NCBI GenBank assembly: GCA_016271365.2
Contig: CM057459.1
Span: 493,967,501-494,031,500 of the forward strand
Reading direction: 5' to 3'
Source: Neoceratodus forsteri
Lineage: Eukaryota; Chordata; Ceratodontiformes; Ceratodontidae
DNA length: 64,000 nucleotides
A model generated the notes under the pieces. That model ran no database searches and had not been told where the DNA came from. It worked only from the letters and a program-made list of their open reading frames with translations. This document shows positions 32,570 to 44,385 of this stretch, piece after piece (the first letter of the stretch is position 1; every line of letters starts with the position of its first letter). A program made the translations under genes and the position numbers.

Positions 32570-32905
32570 TTGAGCATCCTTGGTGATCCAGCACCCCCCA
32601 TCCCCGATTTCACCAATAGTAAAGATAGATTCTCTGCTGGTATAGTGCTCCCCCCCGATCCCTGATGTCACCCATAAAAAAGACAGACTCCTGGTGGTAT
32701 AGTGGTCCCCCTCTCCCAATCCCCCCCTGTTCAGATAGCAACCCTGGTGGTGTAGTGGAAACCCCTCAACCACCTCTCCACCAAGTAGATGGATATACCT
32801 GCCGTGGTGGTCTAGTGGCCCCCTCCCAATCCACGAGCTCCCCCAAAACAATCAGAAAACAATCCCTGGTATGCTAGTGGACCCCCATCCTCCCACCCTG
32901 GCAGG
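32570..32905 (+). repeat. Tandem repeat built on a tRNA-Glu-like 17-mer, array 1
   Basis: The phrase CCTGGTGGTNTAGTGG followed by a C-rich stretch recurs about every 55-65 bp, near 32580, 32635, 32690, 32745, 32803 and 32867. The core equals the 5' end of vertebrate tRNA-Glu, including the A box. The rest of the unit (C-rich then ATAAAA/AACAATC-like) is not tRNA. Similar arrays are at 58985-59200 and 60945-61125. Confidence 0.75.
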
Positions 32906-33263
32906 CATTGTCCTACCACCCCAGCCCCCACCCCACGATCCTGCAACCGGTACAGTCCTCCACTCACCACCACAGCTGGTAGCAGAATGCATTATCAATG
33001 AGCACATACTGTATACAAGTCATGAGAAAGGCCAAGGCAGCAAACACAAAGCAAGGATCATCTCTAAATATGTTCATGCCTCACTGAAAGTCTAGAAGCA
33101 AAAAACAGAAGTTTCATCAAAGGAACTGATGATGGCATAAAATAACAATGGTTCACCCACAAAAGAGCAAAAATAAACATTGCGCAGTCGTCAAAAACCG
33201 TGCAAGGAAATCAGTGAAATGGAAATTCATGCTATGAGGAAACACCACGAGGCACACATAACG

Positions 33264-33455
33264 CAAACTCTGGGGATGCAACTCGGGGGTGGAGAAAGAT
33301 GGGATGGAGGAGGATTAATTATTCCAACTCCGGGGCAGCAACTTGGTGGGGAGAAAGTCAGGAGGGTGAAGATAAATTATTCCTAATTCCAAGGGCACAA
33401 CTTGGGGGTATACTATTCAGTTCCAAGGGGATGCAACTCGGGGGGGGGGGGATGA
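33264..33455 (+). repeat. Minisatellite of ~55-60-bp units
   Basis: Units share GGGGATGCAACTCGGGGG or TCCGGGGCAGCAACTTGG, then GGAGAAAG and an ATTAATTATTCC phrase, at about 33270, 33328, 33388 and 33428. The last copy runs into a G12 tract. The frame at 33299-33586 across it is not a gene. Confidence 0.75.
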
Positions 33456-34194
33456 CAAAAAAAACCCAGAAACCATCAGGCTTGGAGTCAGGTCTACTGG
33501 ATGCGGAAAGCCCACACACAGCTTCTGGCTCTAACCTCTATGCTACGCTGCCAGCATGGGCAGGCAGCACACACTCTCGGACTTAAACTAGTTGTCATCA
33601 CTGAAAACAGCTGCCTGGCTACATGTACAGAGCTATAACATCCCCACACTGTCATGTACATGTAGCTGGTTTCACTGATGCTCTTTTTGACAGCGCACCT
33701 TTTACCGCACTCTTATTGTGACGAACTCTTGACAATATACCCAATAATAATAAAATTAAGTAAAAAGTAAAGAAGTTGAACTTCAAGTGACCAACAATGA
33801 TTAAGATGGTTTCAGTGATCTGAAGAACAGTTAATAGTGGCAAAAGAGAAACTGATGTGATATGGGAAAACCAATTTTATATAGGTGGTACTGTCGTACA
33901 TCAGTATGGGTGGGCCCTCATACCATAGGCAAAAGCTTCTGAGTAGTCCTGTCACTGATAGTGTACAGTTCCAAGGGTGTGGTTTTATGAAGAGAGAGAG
34001 ATGTCCTCAAAGAAGACATCTGATTCTGCTGTATCCTGGAGAGCTCTTAACAATCTCCGTTTACCTCAGTGTCTGGGTAGGCTTTCTTAGGATTCCCATT
34101 TCCCATAGGTGAAGGGGTGTAAAGTGTACTGAGACACCCCCACACACACACACACACACACACAGATTTGTAACCATTAAGCTGCTTTTCACTA
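33456..34194. other. Unassigned stretch with a hairpin and a (CA)n microsatellite
   Basis: GGCTACATGTACAG pairs with TGTACATGTAGC at about 33616-33666. A (CA)n run of about 24 bp lies at 34138-34162. No coding pattern was recognised. Confidence 0.5.
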
Positions 34195-34625
34195 CATTTA
34201 AAACTTATATACTCCTCCGACTCTGCTGGCTTCTTTGCCTTTTGGACTTGGGAGGGACATTCCTAGATCTTCACACAAGTACTACCTCACTACAGTGTGC
34301 ATGAGGGGTCCTGTCCCAACCAAGTTTAAACCTGTTTAGGGTACCTGCCCCATCACTTCCACCAGCATTCTGTTCCATGGTTCCACTACCCTTTCCATGA
34401 AGTAAAACTTCTTCACGTCTCACCTGAACTTGAACTTGCCCCCACCAACATCAAAGTACACCCCCTTGTGACTGCATCCCTATTTTTTATAAATAGGTCC
34501 TCACTATTCACCCTGCTTATATCTCTCAGAATTTTATGTTTCTGTCATGTCCCTCCTTATTTCCCACAATGGTGGCTTCCCCATGTGTCCCCTTCTGAGC
34601 TTGTCTGAGCTTGCCATTTAACTTA
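34195..34625 (-). mobile_element. CR1-clade LINE, 3' fragment
   Basis: The minus strand reads RRDMTET near 34540, then DVKKFYFMERVVEPWNRMLV (34350-34420) followed by EVMGQVP. This corresponds to the DVRKYFFTERVVDSWNSLP block that ends CR1-clade ORF2 proteins. It differs enough from the 1135-3532 family to be another family or an old copy. No tail was identified. Confidence 0.7.
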
Positions 34626-36003
34626 TTTATTCTGTGCTGTTCCACTCTCAGTACCTTTTCCCCGAGGTCTGCTGGTTTTCACACTCTCTTGCATTCCCTT
34701 CTGTCTCTGACTCTGTTCTGGGGCTTCACCTGGGAAATGGCCTCTCCCACTTCACTTATAGGACTGAAGCTTTCCTTACTCAGAGAACTGACAACCTTCT
34801 CAAGCTAGGAGCTGCCATCTTTCCTACCTACATGGAACTCTCAGAGGACTCCTCCTTGGGATACTACCAACCCCTTTAGGTCTGATGTTATCCCTAATTT
34901 AAAAAATGCATCTTATGATTGGTCACATTTTCTACAGATTGCTGATGCAGCTGGTAGTTTGATTCTGAATTTTTTTTTCCTGTGTAAAAAGGGAAAACCA
35001 GACAGCCCACCATACTGGTGTTGCCACACAAAAATGTGTTTGTTTCCAGTCCTTCATCCTCTACTACTGGACTAGTGAACACTCCCCAATAAAGTCTAGC
35101 CACTCACACATCGTGAGTTGCTGCCTTTTTTTGGGAATGTTCCTTATGTTCAAAAATTATGCAATAAAAGTAGATCAAGGATTTGAAACAAAACAAGATT
35201 GGGTACAATTACAACAATAGCATGCGTTTCAGTTCTGTTGGGAAAGGAAGTAAATAAAACAACTGGCAACATCAATGAATTTTAGAGAAGGGATGCAAAC
35301 ATGAGAAATGAGTTTTCAACTACAAATAGTATGATGCAAAATGGTTGGCAGTGTCCTTTTAACCCCATAGCAATTGCTGTGGTACTGTTCCTCAGATTTC
35401 ACTAGTAGCCCTCAGGAGAAGACGCCACAGTTAAAACAGACAGAGGTGTTACTTTGAACACTATAATAACAGCCTCCAGAGAAGCCTGCTTTCAAGCAGT
35501 GTTGAAATGTTTTTGGAGGGGGGTTCAGAGGGACTTTAACCTCATAATTCTGTACTGAGCCCTGTTAATACATGCAACATCACCATTTACTTATAATGGG
35601 GGGCTCAGGTTAATACAAGGCCCCCACGACCCCATAGTTCCCAAAGCAACAAATCATGTATTATTCCAACACTTACCAAGTCACTAACTGTCTCATGTAG
35701 CAAGGACAGCACTGGTGATTTTTAAACATGTTTAAAAATAGCACTTACCACTAACCCTGGCAATTTCATGCGCAGAACACAATGGGTGGAAGCAGGATTC
35801 AGAAATAAGGTAAAATATACGTAGTTTATGCACTGATGATACAGTATATGCTTCTGTCCATACTTGCACTATTCAAATTTAAGGTAAGGAACATCAGACA
35901 GACCTGAAATTTAGAATGTTGATTGACACCCTTAAAATATTTTCTGATGTCAAATAGTCACAATTTTAAACATATTTACCTATTTAGAGAATGCATTAAA
36001 TTT
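34626..36003. other. Unassigned stretch
   Basis: No coding pattern or known repeat was recognised. The frame at 34634-34879 ends without similarity to anything I know. Confidence 0.4.
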
Positions 36004-36476
36004 AACGCCTCCCCACCACCATCTCTGTGTCCCCCAATTATTTTTTTTTTTAATTTTCATTTTTGTTTTTGTTGACGAGGAACGGAGGACTATGCAATTC
36101 TGCCTAGTTTCGGTTTTGTCTCGGGGATGGGGCATGCAGATGGGTATCAACTGACACCGAACCAAACTAAACTGTTTGTGGTATTTTAGTGAAATTGAAA
36201 AATTTGGCCAGGACACCAGGGAAATTACCTTACTCTTTTCAAGAAGTGCCATGGGATCTTAAACAACCAACAGAACAGGCAGTGGGACCGGAGTATAACG
36301 TCTCATCCAAAAGACGAAACCTCAGCAGTGCAGCACCACCCTCATGCTACACAAGAGTGTTAGCATTGGGATTTAGCCTAAGTTCCTGGTGTGGGGATGG
36401 AACCCACAGCCTTCCAATCTTCTGGCCTCAAAGGCAGGTGTACAACCTGCTGTGCAACTTACACTGCTGACAGTGT
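36004..36476 (-). mobile_element. tRNA-derived SINE with conserved core, copy 1
   Basis: Read on the minus strand it starts with a tRNA-like head whose B box is GGTTCCATCCC (about 36390-36400). The body contains GATGAGACGTTATACTCCGG, AGATCCCATGGCACTTCTTG and GGTGTCCTGGCCAAATTT. This body is a widespread vertebrate SINE core, similar to sequences described as having a conserved central domain. I do not assign a family name. A second copy without a clear head is at 46141-46500. Confidence 0.7.
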
Positions 36477-37008
36477 CTTTTTGTGGTATATATTTCTTGA
36501 AATGAATCAAATATATTTTCTTTTAATGTACTGACCCGATACTCTCCATTTTCCATTTTGGTCTAGTAATCACATTGGATTGTAAATGTCCATGAGTGCA
36601 TTCCAAACCTGGTTAATGACCTTACACCAAATCCAAACAAGGTTGGAAAGGCAAGTACAAAGGTATGGGGAAGGGGGCGTTATAAAGCAGAAGCTGGCTA
36701 GCCTCTAAACAAACACATAAATCCAAGGAGAAAGAATACATTCTCCTATGGGTCACAGGGCTTCAAAATACTGCACTTAAAGAAATTATTGCCAGCCTGT
36801 TCATTTCAGTGTGAATTTCAGATTTATTTAATAAATAAAAATAAAAATCACATACATGGATATAAAGTACAACAGATGGTTAGTACATGGTCTCAGTTCA
36901 TTAGCATATGCCAGCAAACACACAGATGAAAAAGTATAACAAATATGCTGCTATACAATGCTGACAGTTGCGGCTGAAATAGGTGAGTTACTCAAGAGTT
37001 CATTTTAA
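36477..37008. other. Unassigned AT-rich stretch
   Basis: No coding pattern or repeat was recognised before the terminus of FBX copy 2. Confidence 0.4.
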
Positions 37009-37059
37009 AACAAGCATTTTTCAATGCCGAATGTTGATTGCGTTGGTGTGTTGAGCTCG

Positions 37060-39640
37060 CTCACTGGCCCTCTGTCACTCACTCAGTCTGTTTCTCCCGG
37101 TGCTGCAGGCTGCTCTGTTATACTGGGCTCCTGCCTGCATTAGTACCTTGTTCTGCCCACTAAGAAATCTGCAGCTGTCCCAACAGAGCTGCATTGAGGT
37201 GGCTCAGTCCCCCTCTCTCACTTGCTCATTCTGTTTCTCATGCTGCTGCAGGCTGCCCTTTTATACTGGGCTGCTGCCTGTGTTGGTGGCTTTTTCAGCC
37301 CACAAAGAAATCTGCAGCAGTCCTGACACAGGTCTATTAAGCCTGCTGACTCCCCCTCTCTCACTCATTCCATTTCTGCCAGCGCTGCAGGCAGGCCTTT
37401 TGTACTGGGTTCCTGCCTGCATTGCCACCTTTTTCTGCCAACAAAGAAATCCATAGCAGTCAGAGTAGAGCTCCATTGAGTCAGCTCACTCCCCCTCTCT
37501 CACTCCTCATTGTGTTTCTCCCGGCGCTGCAGGCTACCCTTTGTACTGGTCTCCTGCCTGCGTTGGCACCTTTTCTGCCCACAAAGAAATCCACAGCTGT
37601 CTCGACAGAGCTCCGTTGATGTCGCTCACTCCCCCTGTGTCACTCACTCATTCTGTTTCTCCTGGCGCTGCTGCCTGCCCTTTTGTACTGGGCTCCTGCC
37701 TCTGTTTGTGCCTTTTTCTGCCCTCAAAGAAATCTGCAGCAGTCCTGACAAAGCTCCATTGAGCTTGCTTACTCCCCTTCTCTCACTCGCTCATTCCGTT
37801 TCTGCCAGTGCTGCAGGCTGCCCTTTTCTACTGGGGTCCTGCCTGTATTGCTGCGTTCTTCTGCCCACAAAGAAATTTGCAGCAATTACAATACAGCTCT
37901 GTTGAGCTTGCTCACTTCCCCTCTCTCACTTGCTCATTCTGGTTTTCCTGCCACTGCAGGCTGCCATTTTGTACTGGGCCCCTGCGTGCATTGCTGCCTT
38001 TTTCTGCCCACAAACAATTCTACAGCAGTCCCAACAGAGCTCCGTTGAGCTCACTCACTCCCCCTCCCTCACTCGCTCATCCTGTGTCTGCTGCCACTGC
38101 AGGCTGCCTTTTGTACTGGGCTCCTGCCTGCATTGCTGCCTTTTTCTGCCCCAAAGAAATCTACAGCAGTCACAATAGAGCTCCGTTGAGGTCACTCACT
38201 ACTGCTCTGTCACTGGCTCATTCTGTTTCTCTTGGCACTGCAGGTTGCGCTTTTGTATGGGGCTCCTGGCTGCATTGGCACCTTTGTCTGTCCACAAAGA
38301 AATCAACAGCTGTCCCGACAAAGCTCCGTTGAGGTTGCTCAGTCTCTCTCTCTCTCTCTCTCTCTCTCATGCGTTCATTCTGTTTGTCCTGGCGCTGCAA
38401 GCTGCCCTTTTGTAACGGGGCTCCTGCCTGCATTGGCGCCTTCTTCTGCCCACAAAGACATCGGCAGCAGTCCTGATAGAGCTCCGTTGAGTTCACTCAG
38501 TCCCCCTGTCTCACGCGCTCATCCTGTTTCTCCCACCGCTGCAGGTTGCCCTTTTGTACTAGGCCCCCACCTGCATTGTCACCTTTTTCTGCCCACAAAG
38601 AAATCAGCAGCAGTCCTGACAAAGCTCCACTGAGCTCACTTACTCCCCTTCTCTCACTCGCTCATTCCGTTTCTGCCAGCTGCAGGCTGCCCTTTTCTAC
38701 TGGGGTCCTGCCTGCATTGCCACCTTCTTCTGCCCACAAAGAAATTTGCAGCAATTACAATACAGCACTGTTGAGCTCATTTACTTCCCCTCTCTCACTC
38801 ACTCATTCTGGTTTTCCCAACGCTGCAGGCTGCCATTTTGTACTGGGCCCCTGCTTGCATTGCTGCCTTTTTCTGCCCACAAACAATTCTGCAGCAGTCC
38901 CAACAGAGCTCCGCTGAGCTCACTCACTCCTCCTCCCTCACTCACTCATTCTGTGTCTGCTGCCACTGCAGGCTGCCTTTTGTACTGGGCTCCTGCCTGC
39001 GTTGCTGCCTTTTTCTGCCCACATAGAAATCTACAGCAGTCACAATAGAACTCTGTTGAGGTAACTCACTACTGCTCTGTCACTGGCTTATTCTGTTTCT
39101 CTTGGTGCTTCAGGCTGCGCTTTTGTATGGGGCTCCTGGCTGCATTGGCACCTTTGTCTGTCCACAAAGAAATCCACAGCTGTCCCGACAGAGCTCCGTT
39201 GAGGTCGCTCAGTCTCTCTCTTTCATGCGCTTATTCTGTTTGTCCTGGTGCTGCAAGCTGCCCTTTTGTAATGGGGCTCCTGCCTTGCATTGGTGCCTTT
39301 TTCTGCCCACAAAGACATCCGCAGCAGTCCTGATAGAGCTCCATTGAGCTCACTCAGTCCCCCTGTCTCACTCGCTCGTACTGTTTCTCCCACCGCTGCA
39401 GGCTGCCCTTTTGTACTAGGCCCCTGCCTGTATTGTCACCTTTTTCTGCCCACAAAGAAATCTGCAGCAGTCCTGACAGCGCTCCGGTGAGTTCGCTCAC
39501 TCCCCCTTCCTCACTCGCTCTCTCGTTCTGTTTCTCCTAGTGCTACAGGCTGCCCTTTTGTACTGGCCTCTTGCATTGGGGACTTTTTCTGCCCATAAAA
39601 AAATACACAGCAGTCCCGACAGAACTCAGTTGAGCTCGGT
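37060..39640. repeat. 18-unit ~142-bp satellite with higher-order structure
   Basis: The phrase TTTCTGCCCACAAAGAAAT recurs near 37153, 37294, 37435, 37576, 37717, 37860 and so on to about 39590, a period of about 142 bp. Each unit also has GCTGCAGGCTGCCCTTTTGT and GAGCTCCGTTGAG. Blocks starting near 37741 and 38612 are more alike than neighbours, including shared CAATTACAATACAGC and ACAAACAATTCT variants. This gives a higher-order period of about 860-870 bp, or six units. Because 142 is not a multiple of 3, open frames of 60-174 residues occur in all frames and mean nothing. A (CT)n run lies at 38341-38369. Confidence 0.95.
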
Positions 39641-39699
39641 TACCCCCCCCCCCCCCTTACTCGTTCGATCTTAATCTGTCCCAAACACTGTTTTCCCAC

Positions 39700-41000
39700 T
39701 GTGACTGTGCAATTCTCCGGCAGGAGTGCAAAAACATATTTTAGGCAGGATGTGGAAAATGACAGCTGTACTGTTCATAAGGAGGTGTGAAAAAATGCCA
39801 CTGTTGAAAATGCAGCATGAAAATATTACAAATTTGTGAAGTTACAAGGGTGTGTGGAAACAGTTCAATGCACGCTTGTAACACAGTCATGTTATGGAGT
39901 TTTGTCACCAAATTTTCAACATAGGGATTTTAGGACCTCTGCTCATGAACACTGCCACTGTCATTGTCTTAATGTGTCCCGAACATTGATTTCCCACAGC
40001 GATCATGTTATTCTGCGCCGGAACTGTGAAAACACATTTTGGTCAGGATGTGAAAAATGACAGCGGTACTGCTCATAAAGAGGTGTGAAAAAATGCCACT
40101 GTTGAAAATCTGTCATGACAATGTTACAAATCTGTGAAATTACAAGGGTGCATGGAAAGTGTGCGCAACACACTTGTAACACAGTCATTTGATGGGCTAT
40201 CATCACCAGATTTTCAACATAGTCATTTTAGGACCTCTGCTCATGAACAGTATCACTGTCATTTTCTTAATCTGTCCCGAACAATGATTTCCCACAGTGA
40301 CCGCCGTATTCTGTGCCAGAAGTGCAAAAACACATTTCAGCCAGGATGGGAAAATGACAGCTGTACTGTTCATAAGTAGGTGTGGAAAATGGTAATGTTG
40401 AAAATCTGGAGTGAAAATATTACAAATTTGCGAAGTTACAAGCGTGCGTGCAAACTGCGTAACACATGCTCGTAACACAGTCATTTTATGGAGTATCGCT
40501 ACCAAATTTTCAACATAGGCAATTTAGGACATCTACTCATGAACAGTGTCACTGTCATTTTATTAATCTGTCCCAAACACAGATTTCCCACAGCAACTGC
40601 GCTATTCTGCGCCGGAAATGTGAAAACACATTTTGCCCAGGATATGAACAATGACAGCTGTACTGTTCACAAGGAGGTGTGAAAAAATGTCAATGTTGAA
40701 AATCTGGTGTGAAAATATTGTAAATTCACAATTTAAGAGCGTGCGTAGCAACTGAGCAACACACGCTCATAAAACAGTCATTTTTTGGATTTTTTCCACT
40801 ACATTTGCAACATAGGCTTTTTGAGAGCCCTCCTCATGAACACTGGCACTGTCGTTTCTTTAATCGGTACTGAAAGGTGATTCCACACAGTAACCGCAAA
40901 ATCACCTTTCAGGGCCAATTAATGCCATGACAGTTTTCGAATTCATGAGGAGGGGCCCCAAAAACCCCATGTTAAAATTTGGTGCCAAAATTCCAAAAAA
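39700..41000 (-). repeat. Inverted-repeat units of FBX copy 2
   Basis: GACAGC(T/G)GTACTG(T/C)TCATAA recurs near 39760, 40058, 40356 and 40652, giving the same ~297-bp period as copy 1. Each unit pairs an AAAATGACAGCTGTACTG arm with a CATGAACA(G/C)TGNCACTGTC arm. The final palindrome at about 40800-41000 is centred on a TTTCAGGGCCAATT-type core. Confidence 0.85.
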
Positions 41001-41279
41001 TGACTGAGATATGCATTAAAGTTGAAAAAACCCTATTCTACCATTATACAGTTTATCGGCATTTCCTCAGTTCGCGGTCGGCTTTGAAGAGTGCAGATGT
41101 GTTCCCAGTCCACGAAGATCGTCATGCTGGACTCCAGAGGTAAGTATGGGGTGGGTGGGGTGTGGGAGGCAGGGTGCACAGTGGGTGGGCACAGGTTGTG
41201 GGTGGGGAGCAAAGAGAGTGCTGAGGGACAGTTTCCTTTTACAGGGGAAAAAAAAAGACTTACAGGACTGTTTTTTACT

Positions 41280-41690
41280 TTACAGGGGCATGTGGCATGC
41301 TGGAGTGGGCTTCCAGCATGTCACCAGAGGCTTTCTTTTTTGGGGGGGCAGCAGTAGCCAATGGGGGATTGGGCACCCCGTCGGCACACAACAAAAGGGG
41401 GGTATCATTATGCCGACGGGGATTGGGCACCCCGTCGGCAGACAATAAAAGTGGGGAGGGTGGTTTACCTAATGCCGACAGGGAGTGGGCTCCCCCATTG
41501 GCAACAGAATCATGGGGGCACTGAAACCGACAGGGATTGGAGCCCCCGTCAGCAAGTAAACATGGTGGTGGGGTTACTATTGTTTGTGAAGATTCCACCC
41601 TGCAATGACGGCTTGCTCCCTCATTGCAGCAGATGGCTTATGCTGCAATGATGAGGCAGCCCCTGATTGCAGCAGCTGATTTGTCTCAAA
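41280..41690 (-). repeat. Hairpin cluster of FBX copy 2
   Basis: Hairpins include TGCCGACGGGG with CCCCGTCGGCA around ATTGGGCA (41411-41440), CATGCTGGAGTGGGCTTCCAGCATG (41288-41320) and GCTGCAAT with ATTGCAGC (41640-41675). The two stem classes seen in copy 1 are present with different but still paired bases. Frames on both strands here are artefacts. Confidence 0.8.
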
Positions 41691-42365
41691 TTGATGGCAA
41701 GGTTCCAAACTAGTGTCAGCAGCAGCGTGTCACAGCATTGGGGGAAGCAGGACAAGCCTTTGCAGGCTGTGGGGACATTGACCACAACAGTGCTGTGCCT
41801 CCACAAACTGCTTCTGAAAAAGTTGTCCCAATATGTTTCTTGCACTGCGTGCAATCAACATAAAAAGTGATTCAATTCTAGGATAAATATCCTTCTCACA
41901 GCTATGCCAGAAAAGCACTGAGCACAGGGCTATCACTACCCCTAAACTCACTCTTTAAACCACTGGTGGTTGTTTCTACTGAAAATTCTATCTGAAATTC
42001 AGGGGTTGCTAAGGCTCTAGCTATGTAGGTTTGCTGTAATGTTACAGTAGTTGTGCTGGTACTTGTAACTGAGTGCGTTAACTAATATTCCTGCTGCCTG
42101 GTTCAAAGTCTAGTGCAGGATGTGTTTGAAAATGGTAGAAATTAAATTAAGCACCTATTCCCAATCAAAAGAGTTCTAAAACCATCCCATGCAGTAATAT
42201 AGTAATATAGTAACCATTAGCGATAGACCCGAAGTCTACACATGGAGTAAATGAATCCATAAAAAATCTATTAAAGTGTCATTTGTATCAAGTTAAGAAT
42301 TACTGTAAAGCACAAACCTCTGAGCTCACAGTCAGTCGTGCAGCTGGAAGAGACCTGTGCTTAAA
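41691..42365. other. Unassigned stretch
   Basis: No coding pattern or repeat family was recognised. A short AGTAATAT duplication lies at 42195-42212. Confidence 0.4.
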
Positions 42366-42437
42366 TTTCTGGTGGTCTAGTGGTTAGGATCTGGCACTCT
42401 CACAGCAGTGCCTTGAGCTCAGTTCCCAGTTATGGAA
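42366..42437 (+). pseudogene. tRNA-Glu-like pseudogene (anticodon CTC)
   Basis: It is exactly 72 nt and aligns without gaps to my recollection of vertebrate tRNA-Glu. TGGTGGTCTAGTGGTTAGGA (D arm and A box) is unchanged and the anticodon loop ACTCTCA is kept. The acceptor stem is degraded (TTTCTGG against TATGGA) and the B box reads GCTCAGTTCCC rather than GGTTCGATTCC. T runs that could end pol III transcription follow at 42447-42453 and 42458-42466. It is most likely a tRNA pseudogene or an old tRNA-derived SINE head. The same 17-mer recurs in tandem arrays elsewhere in the window. Confidence 0.65.
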
Positions 42438-42479
42438 GGTGCAATGCTTTTTTCCTCTTTTTTTTTGTACTGAAGAGCA

Positions 42480-44385
42480 AATATCTCAGGAGGTAACAAA
42501 AGGGGACAAGACATTTTCAGGTGCGTAAATGAAAAGAGGAAGACCAGGGGTGGAATTGTAAGGTTAAAAAGGGAAAGGGGGGAATGTGCAGAAGGGGGAT
42601 CAGGAAAAGGCAGACATCCTGAACAAATACTATTGCTCAGTGTTCACAGAGGAAGGAGAAGGGAAGGGGCCACAAAATATTTGGAGGGAGGGAGGGAGGG
42701 ATGGAGGTGGACACCAGTCCTTTTCTGGAGGAGAGAATCCTGTAGGGACTTGTTATTCTGAAGGTGGACAAAGCAATGAGGCTAGATGTGATGCATTGAA
42801 GATACTGAGGGAGCTCAGGAAAATACTGCTAGCACCTCTGACAGTTCTGTTTAACAGCTAACTGGAAACAGGAGTGGTTCTGGAGGACTGGAAGATGGCA
42901 GATGTAGTCACACTACACAAAAATGGAAGCAGGGAGGATGCTGGCAAATACAGGCCAGTCAGCCTGACACTGGTGGTGGGAAAGTTAATGGAATCATTGC
43001 TGAAGGAAAGGATTGTGGAATATCATGAATCCAGTGGGTTACAAGACCCAAGGCAGCATGAGTTCACAGTGGGGAGGTCATGTCAAACAAATCTGCTAGA
43101 TTTCTTTGACTAGCTAACCAAGGTTCTAGATCAGAGTAGATCAGCGGACGTGGCCTACCTAGCTGTCATTAAAGCATTCAACACCATTCCACGTAAGAGA
43201 CTAGTAAGCAGACTGGGTAGCTTAGGAGTGGGTCCAGAGATGCTAAACTGGAAAATAAATTGGTTATGGGTTAGGTGATAGAGGGTGGTACCAAATGGAG
43301 TTCACTCCAAGGAAGGGAAGGTGACTAGCTAGGTTCCTCAGGGAGCTGGAACCGGTCCTTTTTAGTGTCTTTATAAGTAACATTGCAGAGGAGCTGGAAG
43401 GGAAGGTCTGCCTCCTTGTGAATGACACCAAAATCTACAAAAGGGTGGACACTTGAGGGGGGTGTGTGGAAAGAATGAGCAGAGACCTGAGAAAATTAGA
43501 GGAGTGGTTATGGGTATGGCAACTAGGTTTCAATGCAAAAAATTGAAAAATAATGTACTTAGGCACAGAAACCCAGGGGCAGAGTACAAAATGAGTGGAG
43601 TGGTATTGACAACCACTAAGCAGGAAAGAGACCTCAGAGTAATCATATCAGATGACCAAAAGGTGGCCAGGCAGTGTGAAAAGGCAGCAGGAAGGGCAAA
43701 AGGAATGCTGAGGTGCATAGGGAGGGGTATCACCAGCAGAAAGAAGGAGGTGGTGTTGCCTCAGTATAGATCACTGGTAAGACCCCACCTAGAGTACTGT
43801 GTCCAGTCTGGAGACCACATTTCAAGAAGAACATAGACTGAGTGGAGGCGGTCTAGAGGAGGGCAACTAAAATGGTGCAGGGTAAGCCTCAAAAACCCTA
43901 CAAGGAGAGACTAAAGGACCTCAACATGCATACCATGGAATGGAAGAAGGGGAGGGGGTATATGATAGAGACCTTTAAATACCAGTCACTCATGGGGTAA
44001 ATACGGTACAGGAAGAGAGTATTTTTCAGATGAGAAGGTGCTCAAGAACAAGGTAACATGCTATGAAGCTGGTGGGGGGGGTAGATTCAAGAAAGATGTG
44101 AGGAAGTACTTCTTCACAGAAAGTGGTGGATTCCTGGAACAGCCTTCCAGCAGCAGAGGTGGGGTTAAAAACAGTGGTGGGGTTCAAGAATGCATGGGAT
44201 AAGAACAGGAGAATCATAGTGTAAAGGAAGGGAAAGGAAGGGGAAGGAGGGAGAAAGAGCTGTAGATTGGCCACGACCTTTGGTAATATTGTAGATAGGG
44301 AGAACTGGGCAGATTGGAATGGCCAAGTGGTCTTTATCTACTGTCCGATTCTATGTTTCTGTATGTTTCTATGTTTCTCTGGCAC
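42480..44385 (+). mobile_element. CR1-clade LINE, 5'-truncated and decayed, copy 2
   Basis: Translation shows EKADILNKYYCSVFTEEGEG (42600-42660), LEDWKMADVVTLHKNGSRED, AGKYRPVSLTLVVGKLMESL, GRSCQTNLLDFFD (43075-43110), LVNDTKIYKRVD in place of FADDTKIC (about 43420), then NPGAEYKMSGVVLTTTKQER and [20 protein letters not shown] (43590-43820), and a TESGG/WNSLP-like block near 44110-44150. The 3' end repeats TATGTTTCT at 44350-44380. YADD is lost (VND), and stops and frameshifts are numerous. Confidence 0.9.

Larger units (their letters stand above)
37009..41690 (-). mobile_element. Composite foldback element FBX, copy 2, containing a satellite array
   Basis: In minus orientation: a hairpin cluster (41690-41280), the donor-bounded module (41145-41040), a palindrome (41000-40800), four ~297-bp inverted-repeat units (40800-39700), an 18-unit satellite (39640-37060), and the terminus at 37055-37009. 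The terminus reads ACAAGCATTTTTCAATGCCG on the plus strand, matching the reversed ends of copies 1 and 3. Where copies 1 and 3 have a palindromic tail before the terminus, this copy has the satellite. It is the largest copy at 4.7 kb and has no coding capacity. Confidence 0.75.

Noticed and set aside
37100..39490. Many 60-174-residue open frames with repeated SLTHSFCFSCRCRLPF-like text
   Set aside because: They occur in all three frames of a 142-bp satellite and reflect its composition. There is no start context, splice pattern or known domain.
37060..39640. Possible CRISPR-like array because of regular spacing
   Set aside because: The whole 142-bp unit is repeated with no unique spacers, and the surroundings are vertebrate transposons.
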